Shown one piece after another: positions 60,359-64,000 of a stretch of DNA of 64,000 nt. A model generated the notes under the pieces. That model searched no databases. It was not told the DNA's origin and saw only the letters and a list, made by a program, of their open reading frames with translations. The DNA comes from Streptomyces zhihengii (GTDB lineage Bacteria > Actinomycetota > Actinomycetes > Streptomycetales > Streptomycetaceae), in assembly GCF_016919245.1 (NCBI RefSeq), contig NZ_JAFEJA010000001.1:1488001-1552000 (forward strand), written 5' to 3'. How positions within the stretch are numbered: position 1 is the first letter of the stretch; each line of letters starts with the position of its first letter. The position numbers and the translations under genes were made by a program.

Positions 60359-62404
60359 TCAGTGGCGGGTGGGGTGGGCCGTCTTGCGGGCGTGGGCGGC
60401 CGCGTTCGCCACCGCGCGGTCCGGGTGGTGGGCCTGGAGGGTGGCCAGGACGCGCGGCGCGGTGGCGGGGGCGGCGTGGGCGAGGGCCTCGGCGAGGGCG
60501 GCGGGGCCGCCGGGCCATTCCGAGGCGGAGGCGTCGAAGACGGGGAGCAGGGTGTCGGGCGGGATGTCCGCCGGGCCGGGGATGCCGGTGCCGCCCGCGG
60601 CGGTCCGGCGCTCCACGTGGGCGAGCATGTCGTCGATCCAGCACTGGTCGAGTTCCTCGGCGAGGACCGTGGCGCGGGCGGTGAGCGGGACCTGGTCCTC
60701 GGGGGCCTGCTCGCCCCGGGCGAGCAGCACCCGGCGGGCGGCGGCCCCGGTGACCGGGTCGGTGAGCGCGGCGCGCAGCGCGGTGCCGGGGACGCCGGCG
60801 AGATCGAGGCGGGCGAAGTAGTCGGAGGTGCGGGTCAGGGAGAGGTCGGCGGTCTTGACCGCGGCGACGGCGTCGAGCAGCCGCCCCCACGCCTCGTCCG
60901 TGCCGCCGTGCCGCGCGGCCCAGTCGGCGAGCGCGGCGGCGCCGATCCGGGCGGGCCAGTGCCGGGCGGCGCCCACGGTCCCGGCCGCGTCCCAGGTCGC
61001 GACGGTGTCCCGGTCGGGCGCGGCCACCCGGCCGACGGCGAGGACGTGGCGCATGGCCGCGGCGCCGAGCGGGGTGAGCCCGTAGGCGTCGCCCGTGCGG
61101 AAGACGCATCCGGTGGCCGCGAGCTGGTCGACGAGTGCCGCCAGGCCCTGGGCGGGGACGTCGAGTGCGGCGCGGTCGGCCTCGGTCACGGCGGCCACGC
61201 CGAAGAGGCGGGCCAGCTCGCCGGCGGACGGGAGCGCGTAGGCGGCGGGGGCGCCCGGGGAGAGCGGCGCGGGGGCGTCCTCCAGCTCGGGCGGCAGGCC
61301 GTCGGCCCTGGCGTCGGCGGTCTTGCGGGCGACCGATTCGGGTGTGGAGCCGCGTTCGTACAGCGAGTAGAGGAGGTGCGCGGCGTCGAAGGAGTACGCC
61401 TCCTGGGGGCCGGTGACCAGGGGCATGCGCTCCGCCTGGGCGGCCAGCACGTCCGCGGCGAGCTCGGTCAGCTCCGCGGGCGTGCCGTCGGTCCACACCG
61501 CGGTGGCGGGGCCGGGCAGTCCGCAGCGTTCGGAGACCTCGCGCAGGTCCTCGTCGTCGCCGAAGGTCCCGGCGGCGAGCGCCGCTGGCAGCGGGGCGGC
61601 GTGCAGCAGCTCCCGGACGGCGCCGGGCCCGGGGAGTGCGGGCGGGGGCGGCAGCGGGACGGCGGAGTCGCCGTAGTAGTCGAGGTGTTCGTCGAGCATC
61701 CGGTCCGCGAGCGCCGCGTGCGGCAGGGCGGCGGGGCCGGGCGCGAGGTCGGCGTGGGCTCCGGCGAGGGCCGCGCTCAGCCCCTCGGCCGTCCAGCGGT
61801 CGGTCAGGGCGTCGGCGATCTCCTCCAGCGCGTCGCCGAGCGCGTCGTCGGGCCGGTCGGCGGCGAGCGGCGGCGCGGGCAGCAGCGGCCCGGCCGGCCC
61901 GGGCTCGTGCGCGTCGCGGGCGAAGGCGGCCAGCAGCAGTTCGGCGAGCAGCGCCCGGACGGCGAAGGTCCGGGCGGCGACGTCGGCGCGGTGCAGGCCG
62001 CCGGGCAGCGGCACCCGGTCCGCGCGCGGGGTGCGGGCGTGGGTGTCGAGCCAGGCCCGCACGGCGGCCCGGTCGCCGGCGTCCGTGCCGTCGGCGCGCA
62101 GCCGTGCGGCGTACCAGCGGTGCCAGGTGAGCCGTGCCGGGTCGTCGACGGCCTCGCCGAACTCCGGCGCGGCCTCGTCGACGGCCGCGAGGAGCCGTGC
62201 GTGGCGCTTGGCGTTCAGGCGCCCGGACTGGCGGACGCAGTCGGCGAGCGAGCGCAGCACGGCCGGGACGGCGGCGGCCTCCTCGGGTGACGCCCCCAGC
62301 AGGCCGGGCAGGTCCTCGCGGAGGATCCGGGCGACCAGGCGCGGCGTCGGTTCGGGCACTCCCGCTCTGCGGTCGGCGCCGTGCAGCGCGAGCAGCGTCA
62401 GCAC
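60359..62404 (-). CDS. Large hypothetical protein, apparently frameshifted near its N-terminus
   Basis: The frame shown has 681 codons of normal protein composition, but its GTG at 62404 has no ribosome site. A second frame starts at GTG 62501 with TPTPALNTGLDDFLDWAAREPG, which looks like the natural N-terminus, and runs into a perfect 38-bp palindrome (62410-62447). If 22 bp of the palindrome are removed, the two frames join as REPG-HAVLTLLALHGADRR. The intact protein would be about 706 residues, helical, with no recognisable domain (LTWHRWYAARLRADGTDAGDR, HADLAPGPAALPHAAL, WTDGTPAELTELAADVLAAQAERMPL). The downstream part of the frame is uninterrupted. Confidence 0.7.
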   Translation of the reverse strand: MLTLLALHGADRRAGVPEPTPRLVARILREDLPGLLGASPEEAAAVPAVLRSLADCVRQSGRLNAKRHARLLAAVDEAAPEFGEAVDDPARLTWHRWYAARLRADGTDAGDRAAVRAWLDTHARTPRADRVPLPGGLHRADVAARTFAVRALLAELLLAAFARDAHEPGPAGPLLPAPPLAADRPDDALGDALEEIADALTDRWTAEGLSAALAGAHADLAPGPAALPHAALADRMLDEHLDYYGDSAVPLPPPPALPGPGAVRELLHAAPLPAALAAGTFGDDEDLREVSERCGLPGPATAVWTDGTPAELTELAADVLAAQAERMPLVTGPQEAYSFDAAHLLYSLYERGSTPESVARKTADARADGLPPELEDAPAPLSPGAPAAYALPSAGELARLFGVAAVTEADRAALDVPAQGLAALVDQLAATGCVFRTGDAYGLTPLGAAAMRHVLAVGRVAAPDRDTVATWDAAGTVGAARHWPARIGAAALADWAARHGGTDEAWGRLLDAVAAVKTADLSLTRTSDYFARLDLAGVPGTALRAALTDPVTGAAARRVLLARGEQAPEDQVPLTARATVLAEELDQCWIDDMLAHVERRTAAGGTGIPGPADIPPDTLLPVFDASASEWPGGPAALAEALAHAAPATAPRVLATLQAHHPDRAVANAAAHARKTAHPTRH

Positions 62405-62409
62405 CGCGT

Positions 62410-62447
62410 GCCCGGGAGCCGGGCGGCGCGCCGCCCGGCTCCCGGGC
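62410..62447. other. Perfect 38-bp palindrome causing an apparent frameshift
   Basis: GCCCGGGAGCCGGGCGGCG and its exact reverse complement, with no spacer. It sits at the junction of the two frames of the hypothetical gene. Confidence 0.9.
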
Positions 62448-62661
62448 GGCCCAGTCGAGGAAGTCGTCGAGTCCGGTGTTGAGCGCAGGAGTAGGTGTCA
62501 CGCGGGGAGCGTATGAAACCGGGCCCGCCCCACGGGGCCCGCCGGACGGTGGGTAGCCCGATCGGGGGACCGTGATCCGGGGGAAGGGCCCTGATCTGCG
62601 GGAAACGGGTGGCCGGGGCGGGCACCGATGAGTTCCGGCGCCCGGGCCGGTCCTTACCCGT

Positions 62662-64000
<1,339 letters not shown>

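Overview
The window is 64 kb of very high-GC DNA with the gene density, codon bias and gene content of a Streptomyces chromosome. Marks of the genus include a conservon, a WhiJ-type cassette, DasR-type operators, probable leaderless promoters, TTA codons in selected genes and long GC-rich terminators. I see no rRNA, tRNA, CRISPR array, insertion sequence or prophage block.

Layout. 1-7214 is a purine/allantoin and glyoxylate region: allantoinase (cut by the left edge), its divergent IclR regulator (allR-like), a molybdopterin-type nucleotidyltransferase and malate synthase, with similar inverted repeats at the allB/allR and aceB promoters. A DasR-box DoxX-like membrane gene, a Gly/Cys-tailed membrane protein and an ACT-domain protein lie inside it. 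7358-13124 holds a hydrolase, a secreted ricin-type lectin, a P-loop/GNAT multidomain protein and a second methionyl-tRNA synthetase preceded by a Met-Met leader peptide and hairpin. 13361-22439 carries a secreted nuclease, a SigE-family sigma factor with an overlapping membrane partner, a mannosyltransferase-like protein, a reductase/MerR pair, a VOC protein, a WhiJ-like triad and two small secreted proteins.

23166-33453 is the most unusual part. It is a five-gene co-directional run: a small lysozyme-like 'NNNPGN' protein, three large proteins that share a repeated beta-rich architecture (one fused to a papain-like domain that has lost its catalytic residues), and a 1213-residue subtilisin with an apparently intact triad. 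None has a recognisable signal peptide. I do not recognise the system and regard it as the best candidate here for an undescribed one.

33466-44198 contains an amidase, two hypothetical genes, a TetR/VOC pair with twin operators, and a conservon (cvnA-D) followed by an FAD monooxygenase. 44653-53514 has a DasR-box GH84 N-acetylglucosaminidase, a PhzF-like protein, an FN3 lipoprotein, and an Hsp70-like / coiled-coil / Ser-Thr kinase operon. 53824-64000 has a CAP-domain secreted protein, a GNAT, small lipoproteins, an OmpR-type two-component system, a large hypothetical gene apparently frameshifted by a perfect 38-bp palindrome, a DinB-like protein and the start of a type-B carboxylesterase.

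Two themes cross the window. Operators for DasR, AllR-like, MerR and TetR regulators can be read directly from palindromes placed over promoters. Short tandem duplications also straddle or copy the stop codon or last codons of at least five unrelated genes.
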